Of a stretch of 64,000 nt of DNA, positions 1 to 12,861 are shown in pieces. The stretch's first letter is position 1; each line of letters starts with the position of its first letter. The notes under the pieces were generated by a model. The model made no database searches, was not told where the DNA came from, and saw only the letters and a program-made list of their open reading frames with translations. Position numbers and translations under genes: made by a program. The DNA lies in assembly GCA_028829895.1 (NCBI GenBank), contig CM054181.1:45004759-45068758 (forward strand), given 5' to 3'. This DNA is from Sinotaia quadrata. Lineage: Eukaryota; Mollusca; Gastropoda; Architaenioglossa; Viviparidae.

Positions 1-71
1 AGATAATCATGATTTTCGTAGTCTTGGTTTAAACAAACCAAATCACTCTCAACATTTTTATACTTGAAAGT

Positions 72-92
72 GGGGGGGGGGGGGGGGCGGGG
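72..92 (+). repeat. Poly-G tract
   Basis: There are sixteen consecutive G, then C and a further G run. Such a tract could form a G-quadruplex, or its length could be a sequencing artefact. Confidence 0.9.
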
Positions 93-2789
93 AGACGAAG
101 AAAAGGAGGTTGCGCAGAAAATTTATACGGACTGGTATTAAGTATTAGTTTCTATTGGACGAGATATATGATGCGTAAGCGAAAAGGACGAACATGGGAA
201 AGCGAATTTATTTTTATCGCAGACCCTCCTGGCCAGCAAACATTTTCAGAAGCATGCCAAAGCAATACGCGCTTGCACATAAGAGAAATCGAGACAAATA
301 AATAGCGTTATTACTCTTCATAATATTGTAAATGATTATGCTCAGGATTAGGATTACGGCTACGTTTCCAATTATGGTTAGATGTGCGAGCTAATTTACA
401 GGTGACGTAATATGTTTCTTAAAATTACACCTGCCAGAAAATGAAAATAATTTATTTATCATTCGGAAATTCGAAGTTATGAGAGGGTAAGGTGATCATG
501 ATGGTGGATTTGAGAGCAGAGAACGCTTCGAGGATCATTTTGCTTGACCTTAATCTTGTTCACCACCACAGTTGACCTCGAAATGCGTGAATGGCCCCGA
601 TACTGGAATTTGCACGGAGCTTTGATTTGTTGGATGAAACACAATTACTTTTAATGGACGATCTCTGGCTGAAGTAAATTTGTTTGATTTTATTTACACG
701 CTTCTGAGATAGTGTTGATGGAGAAGTATGGTGAAATAAATTTGTTTAATATTATATGTACTTATATGCTTCGTGAGACAGTGTTGATATATAGTCATGG
801 AGATGTGGGTGAAAGTTTAAAGTTGGAGTTGGAAAACAATAGTGTCAGTTATACATCATTGAGAGTGTGTGCGCTTGCTCAGTGTAGTTGCAAGAGGGGT
901 GAGGCATGAATCCGATTATGGGAGCTTGTTTCTCAAACTGCTGCTTTCATCCACATTGTTGTAAACATCTGATCGCGATTTAAAAAAAGTAAAGTGTATA
1001 AAATTTAAAAAATGAGTACATCTTTATTTTTATTTTATTTTCCCATCTCCACTCCATCAACCACTAAGCCAAGTTGTTCCGCATGGAAGAACTTGTAAAG
1101 TAGCCAGGTTATCCTTGAGGTCGGAATGACCCAAGTATTACATATTCGCCTGTGTCATCAGACAGTTTGCCCCTGCCATTATTTTTTCTTCTTCCAGTGT
1201 TCTACATTTCATAAGCATCCCGCAGAGTTTTAGCATGCTTCTAATGTAAATTTATTTGAGAAGGCATGTTATGCAATACATTAGAATTAGTCTGGGGTTT
1301 GAAATTATCTCTCGCTTTTCCCCCAAAATTAGTTCTCTGTCAAAAAAGTGAAGGCCTTCAAGGTGAAAGGAGATTTGCCAGATGTGAATACTTTGCATGG
1401 TTCAGCAATTACTCACAGGTATTAACATTGATATACTGACGGGGTAGGGAGTAAAGACATCTTTACTTCTCTAACATGCTATGAACGAATGCTTGCTTTT
1501 TTCTTCTTTTTTCCTTTTTTTTTTTTTGCGGGTGTGATTTTGTTTTGTTTATAAGTGTAGTGGGGGTTGCTTTAAGGCTGTCGGTACAACTCCATCTTGA
1601 GAATTGCGTTGGATAACTGGAAAACCAGACATCACAAGATACATCCTCTCATAGAATTCAATCACGTTTAGTGGTTTAAGATCTTTGCGACTATTCTTGC
1701 TGTTGGACAGCAGATAATGACAGCAGGCAATAGACCCGAAATTACAAGATAATTAAACCAAACTCTGCAAAAGATCCGTTAGGAATAATGATCGCTTCTG
1801 GAACAAGGTATCTCGTCACTTAGTCTGAAACGGTCGACATTTTCTTTTTCTAGAAGAAGCATAATTTAAATGTATTCAGACAGAAACCTAAAGAAAGAAA
1901 ACGTCTGCATGGGCAGTAGGTCGTGTTATAACGCGTCTGATAAAAGTCGATTGCACGCATCTCATCGGCTTAAGAATCTTGCGCGCACACCGACTTGCGG
2001 AAACGTAACTCTCAAACAACCACCGCACTTAATCTGATTCTTTCGGGCAAGGAAGAGAGGAATACCCATGCATTGAGAAAACTAGGCAGTTATTCGTTGT
2101 CACTCCTCTCTTATTAGCTCAGCGATCTGAGTCATGCCACCCTGTTGCAATATAGGGACCATTTCAGCTATTTCATTTTTCGTCTGAGATCTGGCAGTAT
2201 TGACTAAGCGCCCTAGCAAATTTCCTGGCACACGCTGATGACACTGATGTATATATGATTTACATCTCACACGCATGATTTCCTTATTCAGTGGTTTAGG
2301 GATGGGTGGGAGTAGAGGCGGGGGAGATTGCTATTTACCGAAGCCGTCATGGCCCGAGAAAATACTTCTAGACTGAATCAAATGCCAGCGGCACCTTGAA
2401 ACCATTAGCTCGAAAGACTTTAAGAAAAATGGCTCTCTACATTCCCGAATGGTAATTTAAATGTGCGTCTATAGAAGCACAGAGATGAAAGGTGATTGGA
2501 ACAGAAGTTATACGTTTTTTTCACGTCGCTTTATGTAGAAAGGCCTGCTGTGGCAGACGAATAGTAAATTCAGATTTTGTTGCTTGGCACAGTCTAATCA
2601 GTTAGGATACGCAAGTTTGAGTTTCTGCGTAGGTGTTGAAGATAAATGATGCGCCAAGTACCCTATAATGCCGTTTCGCTTAATGTATTTTATTTTGTGA
2701 TCATTTGTTTACGTTTCGGTGAAAATCTCTCTCCCCATCCCCCCCAGGTTGACTATTATTTAGCATGAATATTTGTATAGGTAAATAAG

Positions 2790-2796
<7 letters not shown>
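93..2796. other. Unannotated AT-rich DNA
   Basis: I see no supported gene or repeat. Frames are short and lack protein-like composition. A T-rich run lies at about 1500-1527. Confidence 0.6.

Positions 2797-2830
<34 letters not shown>
2797..2830 (+). repeat. (TG)n microsatellite
   Basis: A pure TG run directly follows GGTGTGTT. Confidence 0.95.
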
Positions 2831-2832
<2 letters not shown>

Positions 2833-3656
2833 GAACTTAAATCTGTAAAATAATATACATCTGCGCCAATCCGCAAAATCAGCTAAAGAGGCGGTACATA
2901 ATCCAGTCAATACTGATCGACAAAAAAACGAACGAACAAACAAGCAAACTTAAACTTGTTGAAGTGGCATGCTTTGACATAGGAATAAGAGTTAAGATGT
3001 GCCTTTTAAAAGTCTCTGACAGAAGAATAGCAAGCGTATGCTTTATATGGCCTGAAAGTGTTTAACTAAAATCACCTGATAAGAACCAAAACCTGTCCGA
3101 GCGAGGCATTGACATGTGCCACTTGCCGAATTCAGCAAGGAGTGGCCTGATTCAAAGACATATTGTGTGCCAGCACAAATCGATAATCGACCACACAATA
3201 CCGATTGCATATTTCTGGATGTTGTGCCTTACAGTTATCGAAGACAAGGTTTACAAAGCAAGTATTAGGACAATTAGGTCAATCGCACATCACCAAGTGC
3301 GACTTGCTGTCGTTAAATCTATACCAGTAAAGCATTTTTGAAAATGGTCTATAGTATCTATAATGCGAAAAGTACAAAGTTTTTTTTCTTCATTACATTT
3401 CGTTTGGTCTTCTCGCTGCCGAATGATTTACATGTATTGACCGTTTTTAATTCTGGTAGTACCTTTCATTAATTGGTTTTTTTTAATTATCCAGACATGA
3501 AACAATTATATTTGTGAAATGTTAATTATTAAAACATAATGCTATTCCGATGGGACAGTTTTGTTGGCAGGCAGGCTTTTTCTTTTAACATGTGCGTCGC
3601 TTTTTTTTTTTTTTAAAGGAGAGGGGGGCGTCTGATGATCAAGAACGTTAGAGACT

Positions 3657-4818
3657 TGTACCACGTCATCACTCTAGTGCATGCAATATGGTTTAGCTCT
3701 CTCTCTCTCATATAGCACGTCATCACTCTAGTGCATGCAATATGGTTTAGCTCTCTCTCTCTCTCTCATATAGCACGTCATCACTCTAGTGCATGCAATA
3801 TGGTTTAGCTCTCTCTCTCTCATATAGCACGTCATCACTCTAGTGCATGCAATATGGTTTAGCTCTCTCTCTCTCATATAGCACGTCATCACTCTAGTGC
3901 ATGCAATATGGTTTAGCTCTCTCTCTCTCTCTCATATAGCACGTCATCACTCTAGTGCATGCAATATGGTTTAGCTCTCTCTCTCTCTCTCATATAGCAC
4001 GTCGTCACTCTAGTGCATGCAATATGGTTTAGCTCTCTCTCTCTCTCTCATATAGCACGTCATCACTCTAGTGCATGCAATATGGTTTAGCTCTCTCTCT
4101 CTCTCTCATATAGCACGTCGTCACTCTAGTGCATGCAATATGGTTTAGCTCTCTCTCTCTCTCTCATATAGCACGTCATCACTCTAGTGCATGCAATATG
4201 GTTTAGCTCTCTCTCTCTCTCTCATATAGCACGTCGTCCTCTAGTGCATGCAATATGGTTTAGCTCTCTCTCTCTCTCTCATATAGCACGTCGTCACTCT
4301 AGTGCATGCAATATGGTTTAGCTCTCTCTCTCTCTCTCATATAGCACGTCGTCACTCTAGTGCATGCAATATGGTTTAGCTCTCTCTCTCTCATATAGCA
4401 CGTCGTCACTCTAGTGCATGCAATATGGTTTAGCTCTCTCATATAGCACGTCGTCACTCTAGTGCATGCAATATGGTTTAGCTCTCTCATATAGCACGTC
4501 ATCACTCTAGTGCATGCAATATGGTTTAGCTCTCTCTCTCTCTCTCTCATATAGCACGTCATCACTCTAGTGCATGCAATATGGTTTAGCTCTCTCTCTC
4601 TCTCTCATATAGCACGTCGTCACTCTAGTGCATGCAATATGGTTTAGCTCTCTCTCTCTCTCTCATATAGCACGTCGTCACTCTAGTGCATGCAATATGG
4701 TTTAGCTTTCTCTCTCTCATATAGCACGTCGTCCTCTAGTGCATGCAATATGGTTTAGCTCTCTCATATAGCACGTTGTCACTCTAGTGCACGCAATATG
4801 GTTTAGCTCTCTCATATA
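3657..4818 (+). repeat. Minisatellite, about 21 units of 46-60 bp, with an internal CT microsatellite
   Basis: Each unit contains CACTCTAGTGCATGCAATAT, then GGTTTAG, then a (CT)n run of variable length, then CATATAGCACGTC. Unit length changes almost entirely through the CT run. A GTCATC/GTCGTC variant alternates along the array, and two units lack CA (GTCGTCCTCTAG). Confidence 0.95.
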
Positions 4819-5084
4819 GGCATGTACTAATCACTATTTTGTAACCCACCTGATTTGTATTTCACTTTTCTTCCTCTCCATTAACTCGCCAAATTCATTA
4901 CTAAGCTCCCATTCCGAACTCTTCCTGCACTAGTGTTAGCGATAGTATATCCGACCTTTGACTCTATGACTGTTTTTTTTTTTTTTTAACATTTGCCACA
5001 ACTCCCGCAATTTTATCCCTACTGAAAGTTTCCTTATTCTCATACAAGTTATGTGATACATCTCTGGGCACCCTTCACTCGTCA

Positions 5085-5538
5085 TGGTTATTATTTATTA
5101 ATTAATAACACATCACTAATTACAAGTGATCGAGAATCTTAGTTTATAGTTATTAATAATTCACATGACCAGCATGTCTCTCACTTGGCACATTATAAGG
5201 GTGTCGTAAAACTCTATACAATAATAAGATAGACGTTTTACTGTCGCATAATGTTTCTGCAGGTGGAAACTTCTTACTAAAAGAGTAATAAAAATCCGTC
5301 TTTTATTAATACTTAATGAGTCCACCCACCCATCCGCTATTACTCCAACATAAGTTTTAATATAATTATGTGCAAGAAGGTTAATAAATTTAACAATAAA
5401 TTTATTAAACCAACAATCAAATTTACAACTTATGAATATAATCAAAAGAGCATTGACATTTGCATCACTTCACAACAGTGTCAATTAATGCTAAACAATC
5501 ATTCAGTTTATCCTAGCATAGACATCAGCAGTCAAGTT

Positions 5539-5582
<44 letters not shown>

Positions 5583-6532
5583 CAAGTTCATAGATTATAA
5601 TTCATCATAGAAATGAGAGTGGAATTTTAGACAATTATAGTCAGTGTACATCATCTTTCAATGGTGGCATCTGTCACTAGCACGTGTTCACGATCACGTG
5701 GTTTGCAACAAGTCTCTTTCTTATTTGATGACGGTCTATCGTACTCCTTCTAGACACGTTAGCAACCATTCCAGAATCTTTGATTTACTCACAAAGCACA
5801 CCATGGAAAATCATCCAGAACATTGCATGCACTATCAAAGCACATCACACGGAATGTGCTACTCAATTACACAACGAGGAATGTTCAAAATAATCTTCGT
5901 GAATTCTTGAGACCAAATTCAAGCCTCAGTTTTCGCCAGATTGGCTCTCGAACGGAATTCACAGGAATCAGCTTACATCACCATCTTTACTGATAGTTTC
6001 AACGACAATGCTGGATACAAACCAAAGTGATCTGATGGAGTACAGTAGTCACTGCAGTCTGAAGTGGATACAAGGTTAAAAAACAAAAGAAAAAGGCGTG
6101 CTCCTTTCTGCAAAAGTCAAATTATGGCAGCACTGGATTTCAGGCATATTATCTAAATCCATCCTTTCTTTCACAGTCAGTTACCTTAAGCTAATGATCA
6201 CCTTTATGAACGGACTCAAGTTTCATCAAAATGAAAGTGATGAGAATACAGAATTTCTTCAACAAAGTAATTTTCGGTCCATTCCCATTGGATGAAGTTG
6301 TTATGAACCAGTGTGAGACTATTAATCAGAAAAACTACTCATCCAGTTGGAACTGGTTTGGATTGCATCATCAAGTTCTAGCATATTCTCCATCTGAGTT
6401 GTTTACTCCAACTCTGGTACTTACAAGAGTTATCTTTATAAGCAGTGCCCGAGATCGAATCACGTTAACATTGGCAACAAATATATAATTATTAAGTTTG
6501 GAAATGTGGATGGGCAAATTTACTCCGCCACA
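5085..6532 (-). mobile_element. Family B dispersed repeat, copy 1
   Basis: The sequence resembles 50851-52496 over its left part (5085-5545) and right part (about 6150-6532). Both ends share landmarks with the other copies: ACTAATTACAAGTGAT at the left and AAATTTACTCCGCCACA at the right. Read on the minus strand, family B starts TGTGG and ends in ACA, which is compatible with an LTR. The middle is diverged and carries an (AC)n tract. No coding frame is credible. Confidence 0.6.
5541..5578 (+). repeat. (CA)19 microsatellite
   Basis: A pure CA run lies inside family B copy 1. Confidence 0.97.
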
Positions 6533-7635
6533 CAGCACTAAGCCATGTGTGAAATATCTTTCGGAACGTGTCTCGCATAGCTTCATCCGTCAACGTGGCT
6601 TCTTTTGGAACAGTACTCTCTGACTGCAGTATACAATTATATTTGCTTTCCGGAAAAAATAGTAGCACGCGCGCGCGTGTATATGTAAATGTGTGTGTGA
6701 TTGTATTTTTAGGTTACTTGGGGATGGGGATGTGGAGGTACCTCCCTTATGCACGTAAACCAGCAGCAATTTCAGCGACTCAAAAAGTGACAGCAGTTTT
6801 TCTATGATCTAAACATGTCTAAGCATATTTCGATATTAATTTACATATAGAGTGTTGAGTAGTAATCAAATGCCTCTTAAAGGAATCAAAATTAAATTAA
6901 AAAATAAACATAAAAAAAATTCATAGTTGTGCTTTGGACAGGTACTCACCTGCGCTTACAAGCATATTTGATAGATCTAAAAGTAGCCAAGCAAAAATCT
7001 TAGAAAATCGATGTTTCAAAAACAATACTCAATAGAGGGTATGATCTACTTAAATCTACATAGGGTGTGTGTGGGGATGTTTGTGTGTGAGTGAGTGAGA
7101 GTGTATCTGCAATTATCAGTACAATACGAAGGTTTGAATGCATGAAAGATTCATTTATTTTATAAAATTATTTTTATTTGTTTATTTGTATCATATTTTG
7201 CAATAGCAGTTCTCAGTCTGCATTAGAATCGCTTCATTTAATTTTCGAAAGGAATATTCAAGTATATTGGGGTCTATTATTATATGGTCATAAATTATTT
7301 TCAGTGACAAAGAAAAGAGACAACATAAAAAGTTGTTAAATTATGCTTGCATTGTAATCAGCCGCTTACAATTTGATCACATGAAACCATTGTGAGTTTT
7401 ATTCTAACTTTCGTAGTGTGACTGTCTGAATCTGAATCAAAGTTCTCGTATTATATTATGTATTTAAAAATTGTTGCAACCGATTACACACAAATGCAGA
7501 TCATTAAATGATTCAGACTGACGTCACAGGAAACAATAAATCTGCTTTTTTTTGCTTTGGTCTCTGCAAGCAGTTTTGATAAAATGAAACTTAGTCATAT
7601 TCAGCCACTGTAATGCACCTTTCTAGTTGCTTTTA

Positions 7636-7666
7636 GCGCGCGCGCGCGCGCGCGCACACACACACA
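7636..7666 (+). repeat. (CG)n(CA)n microsatellite
   Basis: A run of alternating CG passes into CA. This is a classic Z-DNA-forming composition. Confidence 0.95.
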
Positions 7667-7833
7667 GACCATTAATTATATGATACAAAATAAACACTGC
7701 AGCTATAAATCAGAATTTTTTTACTCATGGAGAGGCAAAAATCTGTGAACTCGGAATGATTGTTAATGTGTCGTTTACACTATACACTATAACAGTCCGC
7801 AGGATCTCATGCACTTTGAACTCAGTTAGACTA

Positions 7834-8127
7834 CACAGACTGAATGGAGGAATACAATCCCAGTCTAGCAGGGCGCACGGTAAGTCTCCATGCACAGACT
7901 GAATGAAGGAATACAATCCCAGTCTAGTAGGGCGCACGGTAAGTCTCCATGCACAGACTGAATGAAGGAATACAATCCCAGTCTAGTAGGGCGCACGGTA
8001 AGTCTCCATGCACAGACTGAATGAAGGAATACAATCCCAGTCTAGTAGGGCGCACGGTAAGTCTCCATGCACAGACTGAATGGAGGAATACAATCCCAGT
8101 CTAGTAGGGCGAACGGTAAGTCTCCCA
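7834..8127 (+). repeat. Minisatellite, 5 units of 59 bp
   Basis: Units start at 7834, 7893, 7952, 8011 and 8070 with CACAGACTGAATG, and differ at only a few positions. Each unit contains ACGGTAAGTCTCC, a perfect GTAAGT splice-donor-like string on the plus strand. Confidence 0.95.
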
Positions 8128-9001
8128 AACTGTAGAAACTGATCGTAATAACATAATGAGAGTTTTGAAACCATGCGCCCGCCCGCATAATATTTAATCC
8201 TATTTAAACTCGTGATACAGAAAAATAAAATAATATTAATCAACATATTTGTAAATCGGTGAACTTGTTCTCTGACAACAAAACATTCGCTTTAAACATT
8301 TGAGAGACCTCTGCCTACTCTCCCACCACCATCTATCTAACACCGAGCAGAACTTCGATAAATCAAACCTAGTGTTATGCAATGCGCTCTATAAAAATCT
8401 GTTCGCAAGTCAAATGGTCGAAATCGTAATGCATGAATGAATAGGGAGTAATTGTGTTGATTTTAACCGTCTACGAGTTGAGATGACTGTCTTGTATGTC
8501 CTTTGTAACTGCTACACCTCAAGTCGCGGTTCGCATATAATGGCAGGGAAAATGCGCAGACATGGACAATGAACTAAGTTAACGAAGGCTTTTATATGCT
8601 AAAATGTGTTATTGTAATCCTTCTGACGTATCCCCTAGAATGTTTACTGCGCCTTTAAACCTTATTACAAGGATTATTTGGGTGTAGATATTATTTTTTT
8701 GTTTGTTTATATTTTGTTTTGCTTTAGGGTTGGATGATGTTATTGACGCTTAAAAAAAATAAATTGCATTTGTTGATATATATATAATTATAGCATTTCA
8801 GACCGAATGCGAGTGATTTACACATGCGAAGTGTCTGGAAAAGCAGACATGTTTCCTGCTCTTTGGCTGACGCTAGATCTGTTGATTCCTTCTGCTTCCT
8901 TCCTTTCATTTTCGTTTTTCATTCATGTTTCTTTCCTCCTGATTCCTTTCACCCCTTCTTCCCTTCCTCTTCATTCACGCTCTTTTTCTCCTTTCTCCAC
9001 A

Positions 9002-9003
9002 TT

Positions 9004-9047
<44 letters not shown>

Positions 9048-9050
9048 TCC
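9002..9050 (+). repeat. (TTTC)12 microsatellite
   Basis: A tetranucleotide TTTC run lies within a broader pyrimidine-rich tract (8890-9070). Confidence 0.95.
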
Positions 9051-9470
9051 TTCTTTCTTCTTTTCCTTCACTATAAATAACTCCGGTCAATGCGTTTTCT
9101 TGAATCGAACATTTTGTAGATTTTCCATACTCTTCGTGTATTTAAAGAAAAGATATAAATGTAATTTAAAAGAAAATAAACTATACGCTCTGGTGACCTG
9201 TACTTCAAGTGTCTTGTGGCACTTGATGATGGCAGCACTAAATAGGTCGTAGCATGTTGTCCCACTAGAAAGTGGTCTGATCGTTACAAAGGCTCATTTG
9301 TTTTAAAATGACATCGAACATCGTTTTAGTAGTTCATAACAAGAGAGGGAGATGGTGTAGGCGTATGTTAAGGAATAGGAAGTTTGGTAAATTGGAGTAT
9401 ATGCAAGGGCGTGAGTACCACGGGTGACTGAGAAGTCGTATTCAGTCCTTTGTCTTCTTAAGACAGACAG

Positions 9471-9556
9471 AGAGAGAGAGAGATTGGTCTTCTTAAAACT
9501 GAGGAGAGAGAGATTGGTCTTCTTGAAACTGAAAGAGAGAGAGATTGGTCTTCTTA

Positions 9557-9631
<75 letters not shown>
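9471..9631 (+). repeat. 30-bp triplicate followed by a (GA)35 run
   Basis: GAGATTGGTCTTCTT recurs at about 30-bp spacing (9481, 9511, 9542) and is followed by a pure GA run at 9562-9631. The open frames here on both strands are products of the repeat. Confidence 0.9.
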
Positions 9632-9633
<2 letters not shown>

Positions 9634-10099
9634 CTTTTTATCTTCTAAAACAGAGAGGAAAAAAACAAGGTTATTTATGGTTACCGTAATGCCTTTCCCA
9701 CTCGCCGCCAGTGTATGTTCGCTGCGAAAAAAATTATTTTGGGGGAGGGATGGGATTATGAGAAAATAATAATTCATAGAAATATTTTTTGTTTGTGTAT
9801 GCAAGAGTGTGTGTAAAGCAATAATGGATGTAGACTAGTCTGGGACGCCTCCACGAAGGTTTGTAAAATATCAGAATATTTCAGATAAAAGATTGGAAAG
9901 AAAGATACTTCTTCAGTAAAAAGGAAGAGTACATCGCGAAGGATAAGGGACGCGGTTAACACCAAGAAAGCTGAATGAAAAAGTTTATAGAAATTGGAAG
10001 GAAACATAGTCATATTTACTCTTTGCAGATTGTTGTGCCAGCAGTTAGGGTTGCGAAGAAAGAAAAACAGCGGTCAGAAATTTAACCATTCTTATATAT

Positions 10100-10600
10100 C
10101 TGGGACTGAACAAGTCGCTAAGACACAAATATTATCACTCGTGGTTCGTCCTAATGTGACACATGGACGACAGTAATTGGACATGAGAATTAAAGTCTGT
10201 CTAATGCTTGAGTCTGACAAAAACATAAAAACAAAAACAAAAATCAAAACCTAGGAGAATAGTATTTCTATTTGTTTATGCGACAATAGTTGGGCTACAG
10301 AAGTGAACTCGTCTATTCCCCCACTTTAAAAGTCACCAAGCCACTACTTTTACGTCTAGTGGCTCGGGCTACATCACACGTAGACGACAGCTGTTCAACG
10401 TGAAATTGAAGTCTAATCCTTGGGACTGAACAAGACACTATATTACTATTTGTGGCTCTTTCTGTGTGACACCTGGACGAAAGTAGATGGATGTGAGAAA
10501 TCAAATCCTTGGGACTGGACAGGTCACTACGACAAGTATAGCTACTTATGGTTCTGTCTCTGCAGCACCTGGACACAGATAGGTGGGTGTAAGAACTGAA
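10100..10600 (+). repeat. Degenerate repeats of about 88 bp
   Basis: GGGACTGAACAAG or a close variant, followed by a variant of GTGACACNTGGACGAC and GAAATCAAATCC, recurs at about 10101, 10420 and 10508. Units are strongly diverged. Confidence 0.6.
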
Positions 10601-10790
10601 GGCAATCTGATATTTGGAAATTAAATATTTAAGACAGCATCAGCAGTGCAACACCACAAGTGACTCAGGATCTGAGAGTAGACAACAAATAACAAAAAAG
10701 TTGAGCAACAAAGCGATTCAGATCTCTGACAGTTATCCAACCAACAACAGTGCAGCACCAACGTGATTCAGATTTCTGACAACTAGGCAA

Positions 10791-11025
10791 CCAACAGAAG
10801 TTCAGCACCAACGTGACTCATAATCTTTGACAGACAACCAACAGAAATTCAGCACCAACGTGACTCATAATCTTTGACAGACAACCAACAGAAGTTCAGC
10901 ACCAACGTGACTCATAATCTTTGACAGACAACCAACAGAAGTTCAGCACCAACGTGACTCATAATCTTTGACAGACAACCAACAGAAATTCAGCACCAAA
11001 GTGACTCATAATCTTTGACAGATAA
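10791..11025 (+). repeat. Minisatellite, 5 units of 47 bp
   Basis: CCAACAGAA starts units at 10791, 10838, 10885, 10932 and 10979, each including TTCAGCACCAACGTGACTCA or a close variant. Diverged half-units continue on both sides from about 10640 to 11100. Confidence 0.95.
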
Positions 11026-11230
11026 CCAACAACCTTGCAGCACCTTAGTGATTCATTTCTCTGACAACTAGACAACCAACAGTGCAGCACCAAAGTCAAC
11101 TAGACAACTAGATATTCATTCTTCATCTAGACAGGAAAACAGTGCAAAATTATTTTCTTCACAATCCATTATTACAGTGACTCGGAATCTCTGAAATGCT
11201 AGTTTTAAAACACATGTAATTGTTTATTTA

Positions 11231-11234
<4 letters not shown>

Positions 11235-11317
<83 letters not shown>

Positions 11318-11318
11318 A
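11235..11318 (+). repeat. Compound (TC)n(AC)n microsatellite
   Basis: About 29 TC units are followed immediately by about 13 AC units. Confidence 0.97.
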
Positions 11319-11639
11319 AACCCACTCACACATATGTATAATAAGCAACTACGAATTCTTAAAATGTTAAAATCAAACGTAGCAAGAAATTAAACAACCA
11401 AGCACTATGTTCTCTTGCAGATGTTCACGCTACCCATAATGTATATGCAAAGTCGAGACTAAAAGAACGCGATGCTTATGTTTATGTATTTATTTTTCAT
11501 CTACGAATCAGACTGCATTTTTCTAACTGTTTGACCAGTATGTATAAATAGAATATTCCTTGAAGACGGGGTGCTTCGAGCGAATGTGCAGGTCGAAAGG
11601 AAAATTTCGAGGAGAAATCACTTGAACAGTGCGAAAAAA

Positions 11640-12065
11640 TAAGTTGAGGATTGGAAAAGAAATAAAAATAGGCTGAACAGTGGTAAAGAGATAGACTGAA
11701 CAATGAAAAAGAGTTAGGCAGAACAGCAGAAAAGAGGCTGAACAGTGGTAAAGAGATAGACTGAACAATGAAAAAGAGTTAGGCAGAACAGCAGAAAAGA
11801 GGCTGAACAGTGGTAAAGAAATAGATTGAATACTTGGAAATTGAAGTTTGAGCAAAAATGTATTGAACAATGAGAAAGAAATAGGCTGAATAGTATGAAA
11901 AAGATATAGACTGAACAGTGTAAAAAAGAGACGCTGAACAGTGAGAAAGAAATAGGCTGAGTAATATGAAAAAGATATAGACTGAACAGTGTAAAAAAGA
12001 GAAAAAGAGACACGCTGAACAGGGAGAAAGAAATAGTTTAGGCAATAGCAAAAGAAGTATATTGA
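11640..12065 (+). repeat. Degenerate minisatellite of about 23-bp units
   Basis: Units are variants of AGGCTGAACAGTG plus GTAAAGAAATAGA. Higher-order copies of about 68 bp are visible at 11680-11815. The 208-codon frame on the minus strand is a translation of this repeat. Confidence 0.8.
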
Positions 12066-12861
12066 GAGTAGGGTAAAAATAGATTGAACTATAGGAAAAG
12101 CTAGGAAAATAATAGCATAATAAAACCTAGCATTAGTGGAGTTTATCATTTAGTCTTATCGTGTTTCTTTCATGTTATAAATTGATATGATACATTGGAA
12201 ACTGTATTTTAAAACATTTGTTCGAAAGAAGTATATTGTTTAACGCATGCCCCATTAAATATTAAAAAAGAAAAGAAGCCATTATTTGCATATACGGAAA
12301 TGTACTTATTTTTACAGTTAAGAACCAGCACCAGAACTTATGTATGTTATTTAGGCAACATTATTTCAAAATTTGTTTGTACTAAACAAGTATTTAGGTA
12401 ACGTACATTCAGCTAACCAGTAACGTGTACGTATATACAGCTAGTGCTGCATATTGCCGCCCGCAGTTATTGTACCTAACTAGAATTACGTAACGTCCTG
12501 TCAACACACTTTATCTAGCATAAGCAACTAGCTTTGCTGGAATAAAGGTAAAAATGAAGTTGTTTTATTCCCACTTAGTACAGTAGTAGAAGAATTTATG
12601 GATATTTTAAATATAATTGTTTTTTTTAGTAATAGTATTTGGTGTTGTTGTAAGCATTGTGTCGGCCATAAGACTGACTTGTGAGTGAGAGGTTCTTTAG
12701 GTGCAGGAGGACAGGCAGTCTGAATCTGGAACCTGCCCTAAGGTCTAGAAACAGCTGCTCCCTTTCCCTGTCTGTCGTGGTGGTACACCGCTTTTAATTT
12801 CCCTCTTCGCCCAAACGCGCGTTACTGCTGACGTCATTTCGTCACATGGCGACTAGTATCC

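Noticed and set aside
4299..4565. Minus-strand frame with MTCYMRE-like repeats
   Set aside because: It is a product of the 21-copy minisatellite.
7834..8127. Regular repeats that might suggest a CRISPR array
   Set aside because: Units are contiguous without unique spacers, and the DNA is clearly from an animal; this applies to all arrays here.
9424..9804. Frames of Arg-Glu or Ser-Leu repeats
   Set aside because: They are translations of the GA microsatellite on each strand.
11523..12149. 208-codon minus-strand frame rich in Phe, Leu, Ser and Tyr
   Set aside because: It translates a degenerate AGGCTGAACAGTG-type tandem repeat; several overlapping frames are open for the same reason.
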